Below are positions 26,765 to 36,279 of a stretch of DNA of 64,000 nt, piece by piece (position 1 is the stretch's first letter; every line of letters begins with the position of its first letter). Source of the stretch: Vibrio vulnificus NBRC 15645 = ATCC 27562 (GTDB taxonomy: Bacteria; Pseudomonadota; Gammaproteobacteria; Enterobacterales; Vibrionaceae); NCBI RefSeq assembly GCF_002224265.1, contig NZ_CP012882.1:1302001-1366000 (forward strand), given 5' to 3'. The notes beneath the pieces are model-generated. The model did no database searches and was not told the DNA's origin. It saw only the letters and a program-made list of their open reading frames with translations. The translations under genes were made by a program, and so were the position numbers.

Positions 26765-26839
26765 TTATTGTTTTGACATTTCTTTTTTTACCATCACAAC
26801 AGAAGCAACGATAAAAGCAACAATTAGAGCAAGTTCCAT
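26765..26839 (-). CDS. Candidate 24-residue single-span membrane protein
   Basis: ATG at 26839 on the minus strand with GAGGA four bases upstream, stop TAA at 26765-26767. The product is one hydrophobic helix ('ELALIVAFIVASVVMV') followed by a basic and polar tail (KKEMSKQ), which fits a single-pass inner-membrane protein with the tail in the cytoplasm. It sits 122 bp beyond the start of the intergenic region between the heme receptor and a GGDEF gene. Reading frame, ribosome site and topology support it, but no family was recognised and it could be chance. Confidence 0.5.
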   Translation of the reverse strand: MELALIVAFIVASVVMVKKEMSKQ

Positions 26840-26961
26840 AGGATCCTCAAAGAGAAACAAATTTTTTATCACAAATTAAATTCCATCTGATTGTAACAGT
26901 TCATCAACAAGATGCGAGTAATTTGCGCAAAAGTTGCGGTATTTCCGATTTAGATCAAAGT

Positions 26962-28950
26962 TTATTCCGAAGTAACGTTGCTTAAACATGCCTCTCCGAC
27001 TTCGGCTCCAATCAAAATCGCCTGCCCTTTGCCAGACTTCTTCGCCTTGTACATCGCGGTGTCAGCGCTTTTTAAGATCCTTTCCATATCCTTTTCTTGT
27101 GGACCGACCAATTTAACGCCAATGCTACAGCCAACTTGCATCGTTTGATTCAAATACTCTATGGGTTCACGCAAGCTTTCTAAAATACGTTCACTCAGTA
27201 AAGTGACGGAATGATTGTCTGCTCGCTTAATCAAAAGAACGAACTCATCGCCCGATAATCGCGCGACTAAATCACCACTACGAACTTCGTTAAGTAACCG
27301 TTCTGATACAACCTTTAACACATGATCGCCAGCGTCATGACCAAAGGTATCATTGATGAACTTAAATCCATCTAAGTCCATATAAAATAGAGCAAATTCG
27401 CTGTGGGTAAAGTTACACAACTTCAATTCATCTTCGAGCGTACGATGCAATTTGGCACGATTAGCAAGGCCCGTTAACGCATCATGGTGGGCTAAATACT
27501 CCAGTCTCTCCATTTCTTTTACGCCGGACAGATCCGAGAGGATAATCACCATGTCAAACACTTCTTGAACACCGACTTTTTTAGAAATTCGGCTCACTTT
27601 GGCGAACATTGGTATCAAATTGCCATTGTAGTGTTTTTCCAGAACCTCACCTTGCCACTGGCCATAATGCTCCAGCGATTCTTGGATGGTTGGCATAATG
27701 GTTTGGATTTGTTGCCAGTCAAACGCTTTTAATAATGATTTCCCAATGAGAATTTCCTGCGGATAGCCCAGCATTCGTGTCACTGCTGGGTTTGTCATGG
27801 TGATGAGTCCGTTATGATCAAGTACCACAAGTCCATCTTCACTGTTTTCAAATACACCAGCAGCGATTCGCTGGCGATTCAATGCGGTTTCAATTTCCGT
27901 TACATCTTGAATTGAAAATAGGGTCGCCCCTCTCTTGCTTAATATCCGTGTTGATATTTTCACAAGCAATTTGGAGCCTGTTGGCAGCCTGCATTCAACT
28001 AACCGTTCCTCTAATGGATTCTTACTGGTCAACGCATTGGTAACGAACGAAAGCTCTTTGCAAAGCATGAGTTCGGAAAGTTTGTGTTGCGCAATACGTT
28101 GTGCGTCTGCTTGAAATAGCGTCCGTGCAGCGGCATTGTGGTGCAATACATCGCCATGTTCATTGACAACCAACAACGCGGTTTGAACGGCTTCAATCAC
28201 ATCCGTTGCAAATGCTTTTTCGTGTTCCAATCGATCGAGCGTGTGATGCAGTTGGCTGTCACGAAGAGCCAGGCGCTGACTCATTGCATTAAAGGCGTTC
28301 ACCAACTCTCCCATCTCATCGGTGGTATGAGATACTAGCGACCTACCCTTTATTCGTCCCTCAACCAAATCTTGCATTGACTCATTGAGTTTATACACAG
28401 GGTCAATCACTACTTTTTGAACAATCAAATAAAGCGTGCTGCCCGAAAGCAGTAATACGGCCAAAAATACCACGCTACTTTCAAGTAGGCGCGTGAGCAT
28501 TTGTTCAAGCGTTTGAGTGGATGCAGAAATACTGAGAGTCGCTATCGCGTTTTGTTCAACGTCTATTCGTTGGCTATAGGTAATAAAAGTTTCGAAAGGA
28601 TACGGAAGAGGCAAAACGTGGTTATCAGCGTTAACAGGCATGTCACGCTGATAACGAGAAAGGACGTTACCTTCTAAAGAACGAAGTTCAACAATCAATA
28701 TGCTCGGATCGATAGAGAACGAATCTAGAATCTCTTGCATCACTTTTTGGTCGTTGAATAATACGGCAGCTTGTAAGTTTTGTGCGGCGCCATATGCAAG
28801 AATAGAGATTCTATGATTTTGTAACTGTTGGTCTTTTTCGTAACTCGCCCAAAAGTGAAAACCTTGCGCGATCAGAAAAATCAGCGTGCCGAACAGCAAA
28901 ATGGGCAACAATAATTTATTTTTGATGGAAAGGCTTTTTAGCGAACACAT
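26962..28950 (-). CDS. Membrane GGDEF sensor with HAMP and PAS domains (YfiN-like partner)
   Basis: 662 residues: a membrane span (about 10-32), a ~130-residue periplasmic domain, a second span, a HAMP linker ('VHKLNESMQDLVEG'-like, near 190-240), two PAS domains (about 245-350 and 365-480), and a C-terminal GGDEF with active site SGDEF at 566-570 and an intact RxxD inhibitory site five residues before it. SGDEF is an accepted active variant. There is no EAL domain. Its start overlaps the YfiR-like gene by 13 bp. The pair resembles the YfiR-YfiN (TpbB) switch, where the periplasmic protein restrains the cyclase. Confidence 0.9.
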   Translation of the reverse strand: MCSLKSLSIKNKLLLPILLFGTLIFLIAQGFHFWASYEKDQQLQNHRISILAYGAAQNLQAAVLFNDQKVMQEILDSFSIDPSILIVELRSLEGNVLSRYQRDMPVNADNHVLPLPYPFETFITYSQRIDVEQNAIATLSISASTQTLEQMLTRLLESSVVFLAVLLLSGSTLYLIVQKVVIDPVYKLNESMQDLVEGRIKGRSLVSHTTDEMGELVNAFNAMSQRLALRDSQLHHTLDRLEHEKAFATDVIEAVQTALLVVNEHGDVLHHNAAARTLFQADAQRIAQHKLSELMLCKELSFVTNALTSKNPLEERLVECRLPTGSKLLVKISTRILSKRGATLFSIQDVTEIETALNRQRIAAGVFENSEDGLVVLDHNGLITMTNPAVTRMLGYPQEILIGKSLLKAFDWQQIQTIMPTIQESLEHYGQWQGEVLEKHYNGNLIPMFAKVSRISKKVGVQEVFDMVIILSDLSGVKEMERLEYLAHHDALTGLANRAKLHRTLEDELKLCNFTHSEFALFYMDLDGFKFINDTFGHDAGDHVLKVVSERLLNEVRSGDLVARLSGDEFVLLIKRADNHSVTLLSERILESLREPIEYLNQTMQVGCSIGVKLVGPQEKDMERILKSADTAMYKAKKSGKGQAILIGAEVGEACLSNVTSE

Positions 28951-29525
28951 CTTTCAGCCTCCTTTACATCCGCGATTCGCATGAGCGAAGCATCGAGCGT
29001 AAAATGTTTCTCCTGTAATGTCGTTTTGCATATTCCTATCGCGGCACGCCCCTGTGCTATTGTCAGTTCAACCACGCCACCAATCTTCAAAAAGTCTTTC
29101 TTGCCGCTTATCGTCACCGTGCTATTGGTCTGCGATTTCAATATCTGAAAACGCGTTTTTTCATCAAAGTAGATAAAATCACACTGTTTTAGGTTGTTGC
29201 TTATGAGGAACTGACGAGATGTGTTCTGCTTGTTTTCTAGGACCGTTTCTAATGCGTGTTGCACTTTCTTATCGCCTTTAATACAAAAACGTATCGGCTC
29301 GTCTGGTGATCTATCTGGCCAATGAACAAAGTGAGAGGTTTGATAAATTGCAGCTGCTTTGAGTTGTGATTCGGATGGAATTTCAGAAGCAAATACTTTT
29401 TGAAAACAGAGCAATAATGCTAGCGTGAGCAAAGCAACGTAAAAATGAAAAAATGAACGAGAAATCAACAAATAATGATACTTAGGATGGCGAGTAAGGT
29501 GATTAATCAATAAATTGGCTTTCAT
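28938..29525 (-). CDS. YfiR-family periplasmic regulator (DUF4154)
   Basis: 195 residues. The N-terminal ~48 hold a basic region and hydrophobic core ending 'KVFASEIPS', a long signal peptide. The mature part begins 'ESQLKAAAIYQTSHFVHWPD', the usual YfiR opening, and keeps 'RFCIKGD' and 'LTIAQGRAAIGIC'. In Pseudomonas YfiR binds the periplasmic domain of the cyclase YfiN and keeps it off; redox or envelope stress relieves this. The 13-bp overlap with the cyclase gene fits such a pair. Conserved cysteines are visible in 'FCIKG', 'QCDF' and 'GICKT'. Confidence 0.88.
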   Translation of the reverse strand: MKANLLINHLTRHPKYHYLLISRSFFHFYVALLTLALLLCFQKVFASEIPSESQLKAAAIYQTSHFVHWPDRSPDEPIRFCIKGDKKVQHALETVLENKQNTSRQFLISNNLKQCDFIYFDEKTRFQILKSQTNSTVTISGKKDFLKIGGVVELTIAQGRAAIGICKTTLQEKHFTLDASLMRIADVKEAERCVR

Positions 29526-29689
29526 AGATATCTATCAACTTTTGCTCTATAGGTTACAAATAGGTGCGAAACGCTTCGACATCCCTCTAATACCACTGTT
29601 CAATTGATAAAGGATGAGGTTGATCATTGCCATTAAGCGCGTTTTCAGCCAACTTAAGTAAATTAATAGCAAGGATGGTTCAATTAATA

Positions 29690-30433
29690 GTGAATAAGCA
29701 AAGAGTAACGATAAATTGCGACATGGGCGAAAGCTTTGGAAATTGGAAGATGGGATCCGATGAATTAGTGATGCCTTGGGTTGACATGGCCAATATCGCT
29801 TGTGGGTTTCATGCTTCTGATCCGAGTGTGATGTCGAAAACCGTCGCATTGGCAAAACACTATAAGGTCAAAATAGGCGCTCATCCTGGATATCAAGATT
29901 TGGTTGGGTTTGGTCGACGCTCTATTCCACATACACCAGCTCAAATCAGCGAGATCGTGCTTTACCAAGTAGGAGCTTTAAAAGCGGTTTGCCAATACCA
30001 CGATGTACCTCTTCATTACGTAAAACCACACGGGGCGCTTTACAACGATATGATGGAGAGTGAAACCATTTTTCGCGCGATTTGCGAAGCGGTATCGATC
30101 TTTGGCATCCCTCTGATGATTCTTGCCACGAGTGACAACCAGCGTTACCTCGATATCGCTGACATTTATGATGTGCCTTTGCTATTTGAAGCATTCGCCG
30201 ATCGTCAGTATCAAGAGGATGGAAAACTCACGCCTCGAAGCCAAGCTAATGCGGTCTATCATCAACCCGAAGACATTTATAATCAGGCGCTACAAATCGC
30301 GACATACGGCAGTGTGAATACCGCCAATGGCACTCGATTGTCTTTGGAGGCCGATACCATTTGCGTGCATGGCGACAATCCAGAATCCATTGCCTTAGTG
30401 CAACGAGTTAGCCAAGCGATAGCCAAAATGTAA
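29690..30433 (+). CDS. pxpA: 5-oxoprolinase subunit PxpA (LamB/YcsF family)
   Basis: About 247 residues from the GTG at 29690; the frame is open to 29627, and an ATG at 29675 is another possible start. The core 'INCDMGESFGNWKMGSDE', 'NIACGFHASDPSVM' and 'GAHPGYQDL' are LamB/YcsF signatures. With PxpB and PxpC it hydrolyses 5-oxoproline (pyroglutamate) to glutamate using ATP, removing a damage product of glutamine and glutathione turnover. PxpB follows 9 bp later. Confidence 0.93.
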   Translation: MNKQRVTINCDMGESFGNWKMGSDELVMPWVDMANIACGFHASDPSVMSKTVALAKHYKVKIGAHPGYQDLVGFGRRSIPHTPAQISEIVLYQVGALKAVCQYHDVPLHYVKPHGALYNDMMESETIFRAICEAVSIFGIPLMILATSDNQRYLDIADIYDVPLLFEAFADRQYQEDGKLTPRSQANAVYHQPEDIYNQALQIATYGSVNTANGTRLSLEADTICVHGDNPESIALVQRVSQAIAKM

Positions 30434-30442
30434 GGAGAAAAT

Positions 30443-31126
30443 TTGAATAATAAATGGTTCACAATTTCCCCAGTTGCCGAATGTGCATTGATGCTTCATT
30501 TTGATGATGCGATTTCCGAGCAGCAAATAGGTTTCTATGCTGGAGCCATTGGCCAACACCTTCAAGTGGCAGTAATGAATGTTGTCCCAGCCTACCATAC
30601 GATTCTGGTGGAATATTTGCCTTTTCGACTTGATGAAGTCTCCATCATTTTAGCGATAGAAACATTACTCAATGAGATGGCCGACAAGAAGGTTGCCACG
30701 TCTTCACAACACCATGTTATTCCCGTCCTTTATAGTGAAGAAACGGCGTTAGATCTGCCTCGGTTTGTCGAAAAAGGCGTTCACTTGGAACACCTAATTT
30801 CACTGCATACCGCTTCTTGTTATTCCGTCTCTGCAATTGGTTTTACTCCTGGGTTTGCATTCCTCTCGGATGTGGATGAGCGCATTTCACTTCCGCGCTT
30901 AAGCTCTCCACGCCTACAGGTGCCAAAAGGGAGCGTTGCCATTGCAGACAACAAAACCGCCATTTACCCAAGCGCGACGCCTGGTGGTTGGAACATCATT
31001 GGTCGAACGCCACTGGAAGTTTATCAACCTAACAACATTCCGATTACCCCTTTTAATATTGGTGACACTGTCGCGTTTAAAGCTATCTCTGAGAAAGAGT
31101 TTTTGAATTTAGGAGGGATGCTATGA
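30443..31126 (+). CDS. pxpB: 5-oxoprolinase subunit PxpB (KipI-like)
   Basis: 227 residues from a TTG at 30443 with TAAGGAGA upstream. The family hallmarks are 'YSVSAIGFTPGFAFLSDVDE', 'PRLQVPKGSVAI' and 'YPSATPGGWNIIGRTP'. Originally named KipI in Bacillus, most homologues in this gene order are subunits of the prokaryotic 5-oxoprolinase. Its stop overlaps pxpC by 4 bp. Confidence 0.95.
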   Translation: MNNKWFTISPVAECALMLHFDDAISEQQIGFYAGAIGQHLQVAVMNVVPAYHTILVEYLPFRLDEVSIILAIETLLNEMADKKVATSSQHHVIPVLYSEETALDLPRFVEKGVHLEHLISLHTASCYSVSAIGFTPGFAFLSDVDERISLPRLSSPRLQVPKGSVAIADNKTAIYPSATPGGWNIIGRTPLEVYQPNNIPITPFNIGDTVAFKAISEKEFLNLGGML

Positions 31127-32058
31127 GCGAAACAGGATTAAGAGTCATTAAAGCTGGCCCACTAAGTTTAATTCAAGACTTTGGCCGTTTTGGCTTAGCG
31201 CATTCTGGCGTGACACAAGGTGGACCGGTGGATGATTACGCTTACAGTTGGTCAAATTATTTGCTCGGTAACTCGGTCAATTGTAGCTCCGTCGAAATCA
31301 CCTTTGGCCAGACTGCGTTTGAAGTGATGAGTGATTGCCATTTGGCAATTTGCGGAGGCGATTTGTCAGCCACGCTGAATGGCCAGCCGCTTAACAATTG
31401 GAGCGACTTTATTGCACGTAAAGGGGAAATTCTGACGTTTGGCTTACCCCAAAATGGCCTAAGAAGTTACCTTTCTGTCAAAGGAGGCTTTGATATTGCG
31501 CCCCATCTTGGCAGCAGCAGTACGGTCCTTCGCGATCACCTTGGTGGTTTGTCGGCCAATGGCGAAGTGCTCAAAGCGGACGATTACTTAACGTTCAATC
31601 CCCATGATCTGCCAACACAAAAATCTCGTGCACTCACCTTTCGTTTTAAACCGGATTACAACCTGCCCCTTAAGCTAAGAGTGATTGAAGGTTTCCAAGT
31701 GAATGATTTTGATGATCATGAGCGAGATCGTTTGTATCAAACCCGATTTGAAGTGGACACAAATTCCAACCGAATGGGCTACCGATTGGCTGACGGGAAA
31801 ATTACGCCGCCCTACAGCGGGATTTTATCTGAAGGTATTACTCTGGGCTCGATTCAAGTTCCGCCCAATGGACATCCAATCATCTTGTTGAATGATCATC
31901 AAACCATTGGGGGCTATCCGAAAATTGGCTGTGTAGCTCGTATTGATCTTCCCCGTCTGGCTCAAGCCAAACCGGGCCAAGAAGTCCGTTTTATTAAAGG
32001 TGATCGTGAAGGATTACAAGACGTTTGGTGCCAATGGGCCAGATTTTTTGGCTATTAA
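31123..32058 (+). CDS. pxpC: 5-oxoprolinase subunit PxpC (KipA-like, biotin-dependent carboxylase-like fold)
   Basis: 311 residues; ATG preceded by AGGAGGG in the end of pxpB. Markers are 'IQDFGRFGLAHSGVTQGGPV', 'CGGDLSATLNGQP', 'YLSVKGGFDI' and 'HQTIGGYPKIGCV'. It completes the 5-oxoprolinase complex. The operon converges on an FAD-dependent oxidoreductase gene 13 bp downstream. Confidence 0.95.
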   Translation: MSETGLRVIKAGPLSLIQDFGRFGLAHSGVTQGGPVDDYAYSWSNYLLGNSVNCSSVEITFGQTAFEVMSDCHLAICGGDLSATLNGQPLNNWSDFIARKGEILTFGLPQNGLRSYLSVKGGFDIAPHLGSSSTVLRDHLGGLSANGEVLKADDYLTFNPHDLPTQKSRALTFRFKPDYNLPLKLRVIEGFQVNDFDDHERDRLYQTRFEVDTNSNRMGYRLADGKITPPYSGILSEGITLGSIQVPPNGHPIILLNDHQTIGGYPKIGCVARIDLPRLAQAKPGQEVRFIKGDREGLQDVWCQWARFFGY

Positions 32059-32071
32059 TCTGGCCTATAAG

Positions 32072-33517
32072 TTACAGGTTTTTATAAAGCGCTTCTCCCG
32101 TCGTTTTCGCAAGAGCGACGGGATAACCACGTAATTCAGCCAGTTCAATGGCTTTCTCTTCAATTTCTTGTGGACTCAGTGTCAGTGTCACTGGGTGTTG
32201 CCCCTCAATATCAAGTGACGGTGTTACACCAAACCAATGTTGGGCGGTTTTCTGCGCTGCCTGTAACGTTGACGATGCTTTCACTATCTCTATGCACGCA
32301 TAGTTGTTCGCTGAAAACGAGACATCGGCTGCACGTAAAGTGACGTCATTTCCTGGTATTTGCTGAGCACCAAACAAGGCCTTGCCTGCAGCTTGTGCAT
32401 CTGAAAATGTAGGTACAAATTGACTCATGTGTTCAATCGCGCCTTGGGTTCGTGAGATGAGAATCTCTTTCTTCCAACCTTGCTGAATTTTTTTCACATA
32501 TGGCAGTGGCAAACGAGGTTGAGATGAGCCCTCTTCACTGCTGACTAAACCGTCTTTAAACAAAGTGATGTCTTGCGTCATGCCATGCAACTGAAAATAA
32601 CCGTCGCCGTAAGGTGTCAATTGGGCCATCCCCTGTGGCGTGCCCCTTGGGCCATGAAAAATCACTTCTGGCCATTCTTCGTTGCACTTGGACCATTGGG
32701 TGACATAAGCCGCCTTAAATTCCACTAAGCGTTGTGTTTTCACGCCAATATGATCATCCAGCGTCCCGGTTTCAAATCCACAGGCATTCACCAAGTAGTC
32801 CACCGTGAGCGGCTGAGAGGTATTGGATAAAGTCAGTCGCCACTGTTTGCCGTTCCATTGACATGTTTGCAACTCGCTATTGCATCGCACCTCGGTTGCA
32901 GGAAACTTGTCGAGAGCTAGACTTGCAATGGCTGACAACCTAAAGACACTCCACCCGTACTCTTGCACCATAACCACGGGATACTTGAGGCTGTTTAAGT
33001 CTGCGTGTTTTGCAAACGGAATCATCCACTCATCCATCGAACGCGGATTCGTTGGTTGAGTCATTGACGCTAATGTTGTCAATTGTTCACGTGAGTAGAG
33101 TTTGTAATAGTCTTCAGGCTTACCGAGTACTTGGTTACGACGATCTTGTTCAACAAGTGCTTTGTATTCGGTGGCGACCGCTGCCAAACGAGGAAGAAGA
33201 TCGTTTGGCTCGCCGTCATCAGAATGCGGAATCGCAATGACCGTAGGACGAATATTGATGCTATGAGGAAAAAGTCTTACGCTTTCAATGGACTGCCGGA
33301 GCAGTTCAATACATTGTTCGGTCGAAATTTCACGATACAAATTACCACCTGCGTGCAAATGGCAGATAGGAGGGCCATTAACCAACGATGGCCCTTTTTC
33401 GAGCAACGTGACTTTATAGCCGAGTTCAGAAAAGTGTATTGCCGCTGTAGCACCCGCTACACCACCACCGACGACTGCGATATGGGTATCGCAATTTGGC
33501 GTATTTAACTTATTCAT
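32072..33517 (-). CDS. FAD-dependent oxidoreductase (DAO-like)
   Basis: 481 residues. The N-terminal dinucleotide-binding motif is 'IAVVGGGVAGATAAIHFSEL', ending with the acidic residue in 'TLLEKG'. The middle carries 'YLVNACGFETG', where related oxidases have V-N-[AC]-[AC]-G. It is the family of D-amino-acid-oxidase-like flavoproteins that take secondary amines or hydroxy acids. The substrate is not evident. The nearby 5-oxoprolinase operon is convergent, not co-transcribed. A 319-bp gap upstream holds the palindrome at 33758-33836. Confidence 0.82.
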   Translation of the reverse strand: MNKLNTPNCDTHIAVVGGGVAGATAAIHFSELGYKVTLLEKGPSLVNGPPICHLHAGGNLYREISTEQCIELLRQSIESVRLFPHSINIRPTVIAIPHSDDGEPNDLLPRLAAVATEYKALVEQDRRNQVLGKPEDYYKLYSREQLTTLASMTQPTNPRSMDEWMIPFAKHADLNSLKYPVVMVQEYGWSVFRLSAIASLALDKFPATEVRCNSELQTCQWNGKQWRLTLSNTSQPLTVDYLVNACGFETGTLDDHIGVKTQRLVEFKAAYVTQWSKCNEEWPEVIFHGPRGTPQGMAQLTPYGDGYFQLHGMTQDITLFKDGLVSSEEGSSQPRLPLPYVKKIQQGWKKEILISRTQGAIEHMSQFVPTFSDAQAAGKALFGAQQIPGNDVTLRAADVSFSANNYACIEIVKASSTLQAAQKTAQHWFGVTPSLDIEGQHPVTLTLSPQEIEEKAIELAELRGYPVALAKTTGEALYKNL

Positions 33518-33757
33518 TTATAAACTATCACTATGAATTCTGACGTCAGATTCTACCCCTGTTCGAGCGTGAATAAAATCACAAATTCCCTGAGGTTACT
33601 GGCGCTTGACGCTTTTTTGTTCGCTTTATTTTTTAGCGAAGAAGACAAAAGATTTTTCGCAAAAAAAGCTTGACGAGATTATGTTGATTCTTAAATAAAT
33701 TTGATTTGTGAATAACCCCTCTTCGCTAACTCAGATGTCTCAACGATTCGGCAAAGA

Positions 33758-33836
33758 TTGCACTATTTTGGGCATTCACTTATCCCAAAAGTTATCCACT
33801 GATTTTGTGGATAACTGGGATAAGTGAAGTGTGCAA
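33758..33836. repeat. Long interrupted palindrome with DnaA-box sequences
   Basis: Arms CACTTATCCCA (33777-33787) and GTTATCCAC (33791-33799) are mirrored by GTGGATAAC (33807-33815) and TGGGATAAGTG (33816-33826), around a 7-base loop and a 3-base bulge. Outer TTGCAC (33758) and GTGCAA (33831) add to it. TGTGGATAA at 33806-33814 is an exact DnaA box on the reverse strand; TTATCCACT and two TTATCCCA-type 9-mers are near matches. It directly follows the ybbP-like stop. Without a T-run it is not a typical terminator. Confidence 0.8.
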
Positions 33837-36278
33837 TTAGGCGTAACTGTTGTTAACAGGCGTCAATAACTGCTTGATTAAACTTAAGACAACCGCGAAC
33901 AAAGTCAGTAATGCCAGTAGCGGTAGCATTACCCATAATTGCGGATGAATTTGGGTGGAGAGCTCGAAGCCAAAGTGCATAACACCTGCGACAGCTACCT
34001 CTGCTCCGAGCGTTGCCACCAAGCTTGCAATGATGGCCATCAAGCCAAACTCAGCCCAGATTGTCTGAGTCACCCGCTTTTTCGAGGCACCTAACGTACG
34101 ATACAAACGAATTTCTTGTTGGCGCTGCGATAAACTCAACCTGAGTAAAGTAAAGATCAGCATAACGCCGGCAATAACACCCAAAATGGCGAGTATCGAG
34201 ATAGACCAAACAATTTGCTCGATCAGGCTTTGAATTTTCGTCGCCATAGTCCGAATATCAAGCACGCTGACCGTCGGGTGCTGACGAGAGAGCTGGTTAA
34301 GAATCCCACCCTGATTTTCTTCAATTCGATAACTCACTAAGTATGAACCCGGTATGTTTGCCATCACATCATTTGAGAAGATGAAATAGAAGTTTGGCTT
34401 CATATCCCGCCATTCGACTTTCCGAATCGTATTGACGGTTGCCTTAATGGGCTGACTGTTGATCACAAACGTCAATACATCGCCGATTTTGATGCCCATC
34501 TCACTGGCGACTTCGGATTCTACTGAGACTGCATTTTTGGCTTGCCATTCACCTTGCAACACTTGGTTATAGTTTGGTAGTTGATCAGACCACGTCAGGT
34601 TTAGCTCACGGCTGATAGCATCGCTTCGCTCTTGGCGACCTTGTTGCTGCTCTTGTTTGACGTTTACACCGTTAATTTCAGTAAAACGACCACGAATAAT
34701 GGGATACGCGTCAGAGCGTAACACTTGATTTTCATCCAGTGCGTTTAAGTAGCTCTCCTTTTCATAGTCAGCGATATTGAGAGCAAAGACGTTGGGCGCA
34801 TCTGCAGGTAATGTACGTTGCCAATCAAGCAACAAATCAGTCCGTACTAGCCAAATGATCGCCAGCAACATCAAAGAAAGTGCAAATGCCCCCAATTGCA
34901 AGCCACTCGCCAATGCAGAGCGATTTATCCGGCTTAATGCGAGCTTAATCGGTGTGGCCAAAGGAAAACGCATCAGCCCCCGACTCACCAACAGTCCAAA
35001 GGCAGCGAGTACCACAAATAGGATCAAAATTGCCGCTAAAACAACCCATACCATTACGTTGTTGTAGTAATTGACGAACATCGGCACCACAGGAACCAAA
35101 ACCAGCCACCCACTTTTACCTATATTTTGTTGCGAACCGTCATCGGGTTGCATCACGCTAACAGCCGAAGTTTTCAATAATGATGAAAGCGGGATCCCCA
35201 ACGACGGTACAGCAATACAAAAAGCCGTTGCTAATGACACCAAGAACGGCTCAACACCAAAGCTAGGCAACGGTTCTGGGAGCAGGTCTTTGAGCGGAAT
35301 TCTCAATAGCTGTTCGAGCCCCAGCCCGATGAGCAAACCAACCAATGCGGCAAAAAGAAACAGCAGTGAGAGTTGAATGACCAGCCAGCGAATAATCCAA
35401 CCGCGTTGCGCGCCAATGCTTTTCAACATCGCGATGGTTTGCTTTCGCGTGACAACGTAATTTTGACAGGTCAGCACCAAAGTCGTGGCTGCCATAATGA
35501 TGACAATCGCAACCGTTAGAGAGAGATATTGACTGGTGCGCTCAAACACTTCGCTGGAGCGATCCGCGTTTTCTTGGTCTCGCCAACGATCGCTCGGGCT
35601 GAGCTCTACAGCGGACTTAATCGTGGTTAACAGCGGCTTTTCACCAACCAGATAGACGCGATATTGAACTCGGCTGCCTACTTGAATCGCGCCTGTTTTA
35701 TCCACGTCTGACTGATGAATATAAACCGCAGGCATCTGCTGAAACGGGTTAAAGCTTAATCCAGGTTCCGACTCTATCACGCCAGTGACCGGAAAATCGG
35801 CATCACCAATGGTGACAATGTCACCTACTTTAACCGACAATCTTTCCATAACTCGACCATCAAGCCAAAGTTCTCCTGGTTTGACGTGCTCTTGTTTCAC
35901 GTCGCCTTGAGATAAAACCAACTCTCCGAGCAGTGGATAACTTTCTTCAACTGCTTTTACCGTGACTAACTGCATTTCGTTGTCACTAAACGCCATGGTC
36001 GCGAAACGAGTCATTTTCGAGGCTTGCACATCTTGCGCTGCAATGGCGAGATCGAGCGTTTGCGGTATTGGATTGGCAGAAACGAAAACGGTGTCCGCTG
36101 TTAGGGCATCTTTGCCCTGCTTAACAATCACTTGTTCCATGCGAGTAGCCAGCGCGGACAGCGCAAAAACGGACGAGATGATGAGAATCAACGCCACGCT
36201 TATTGGCCACAAATTACCGTGCCGAATCTCTTCGAGGCTCCAAAGGGTTAACCGACGATTGAGAGAGTACTTAGTCAT
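33837..36278 (-). CDS. ybbP: ABC transporter permease, YbbP-like (FtsX type)
   Basis: 813 residues from the ATG at 36278, which has GGAGAGGGG upstream inside the end of the ATPase gene; a longer frame starts at 36296. It has an N-terminal span, a large periplasmic domain, and two groups of three or four membrane helices with FtsX-type domains (around residues 260-380 and 680-800). E. coli YbbP is 804 residues. With the ATPase and the divergent thioesterase TesA this is the conserved ybbAP/tesA neighbourhood, proposed to move hydrophobic or lipid-like compounds across the envelope. Confidence 0.9.
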   Translation of the reverse strand: MTKYSLNRRLTLWSLEEIRHGNLWPISVALILIISSVFALSALATRMEQVIVKQGKDALTADTVFVSANPIPQTLDLAIAAQDVQASKMTRFATMAFSDNEMQLVTVKAVEESYPLLGELVLSQGDVKQEHVKPGELWLDGRVMERLSVKVGDIVTIGDADFPVTGVIESEPGLSFNPFQQMPAVYIHQSDVDKTGAIQVGSRVQYRVYLVGEKPLLTTIKSAVELSPSDRWRDQENADRSSEVFERTSQYLSLTVAIVIIMAATTLVLTCQNYVVTRKQTIAMLKSIGAQRGWIIRWLVIQLSLLFLFAALVGLLIGLGLEQLLRIPLKDLLPEPLPSFGVEPFLVSLATAFCIAVPSLGIPLSSLLKTSAVSVMQPDDGSQQNIGKSGWLVLVPVVPMFVNYYNNVMVWVVLAAILILFVVLAAFGLLVSRGLMRFPLATPIKLALSRINRSALASGLQLGAFALSLMLLAIIWLVRTDLLLDWQRTLPADAPNVFALNIADYEKESYLNALDENQVLRSDAYPIIRGRFTEINGVNVKQEQQQGRQERSDAISRELNLTWSDQLPNYNQVLQGEWQAKNAVSVESEVASEMGIKIGDVLTFVINSQPIKATVNTIRKVEWRDMKPNFYFIFSNDVMANIPGSYLVSYRIEENQGGILNQLSRQHPTVSVLDIRTMATKIQSLIEQIVWSISILAILGVIAGVMLIFTLLRLSLSQRQQEIRLYRTLGASKKRVTQTIWAEFGLMAIIASLVATLGAEVAVAGVMHFGFELSTQIHPQLWVMLPLLALLTLFAVVLSLIKQLLTPVNNSYA

Positions 36279-36279
36279 A

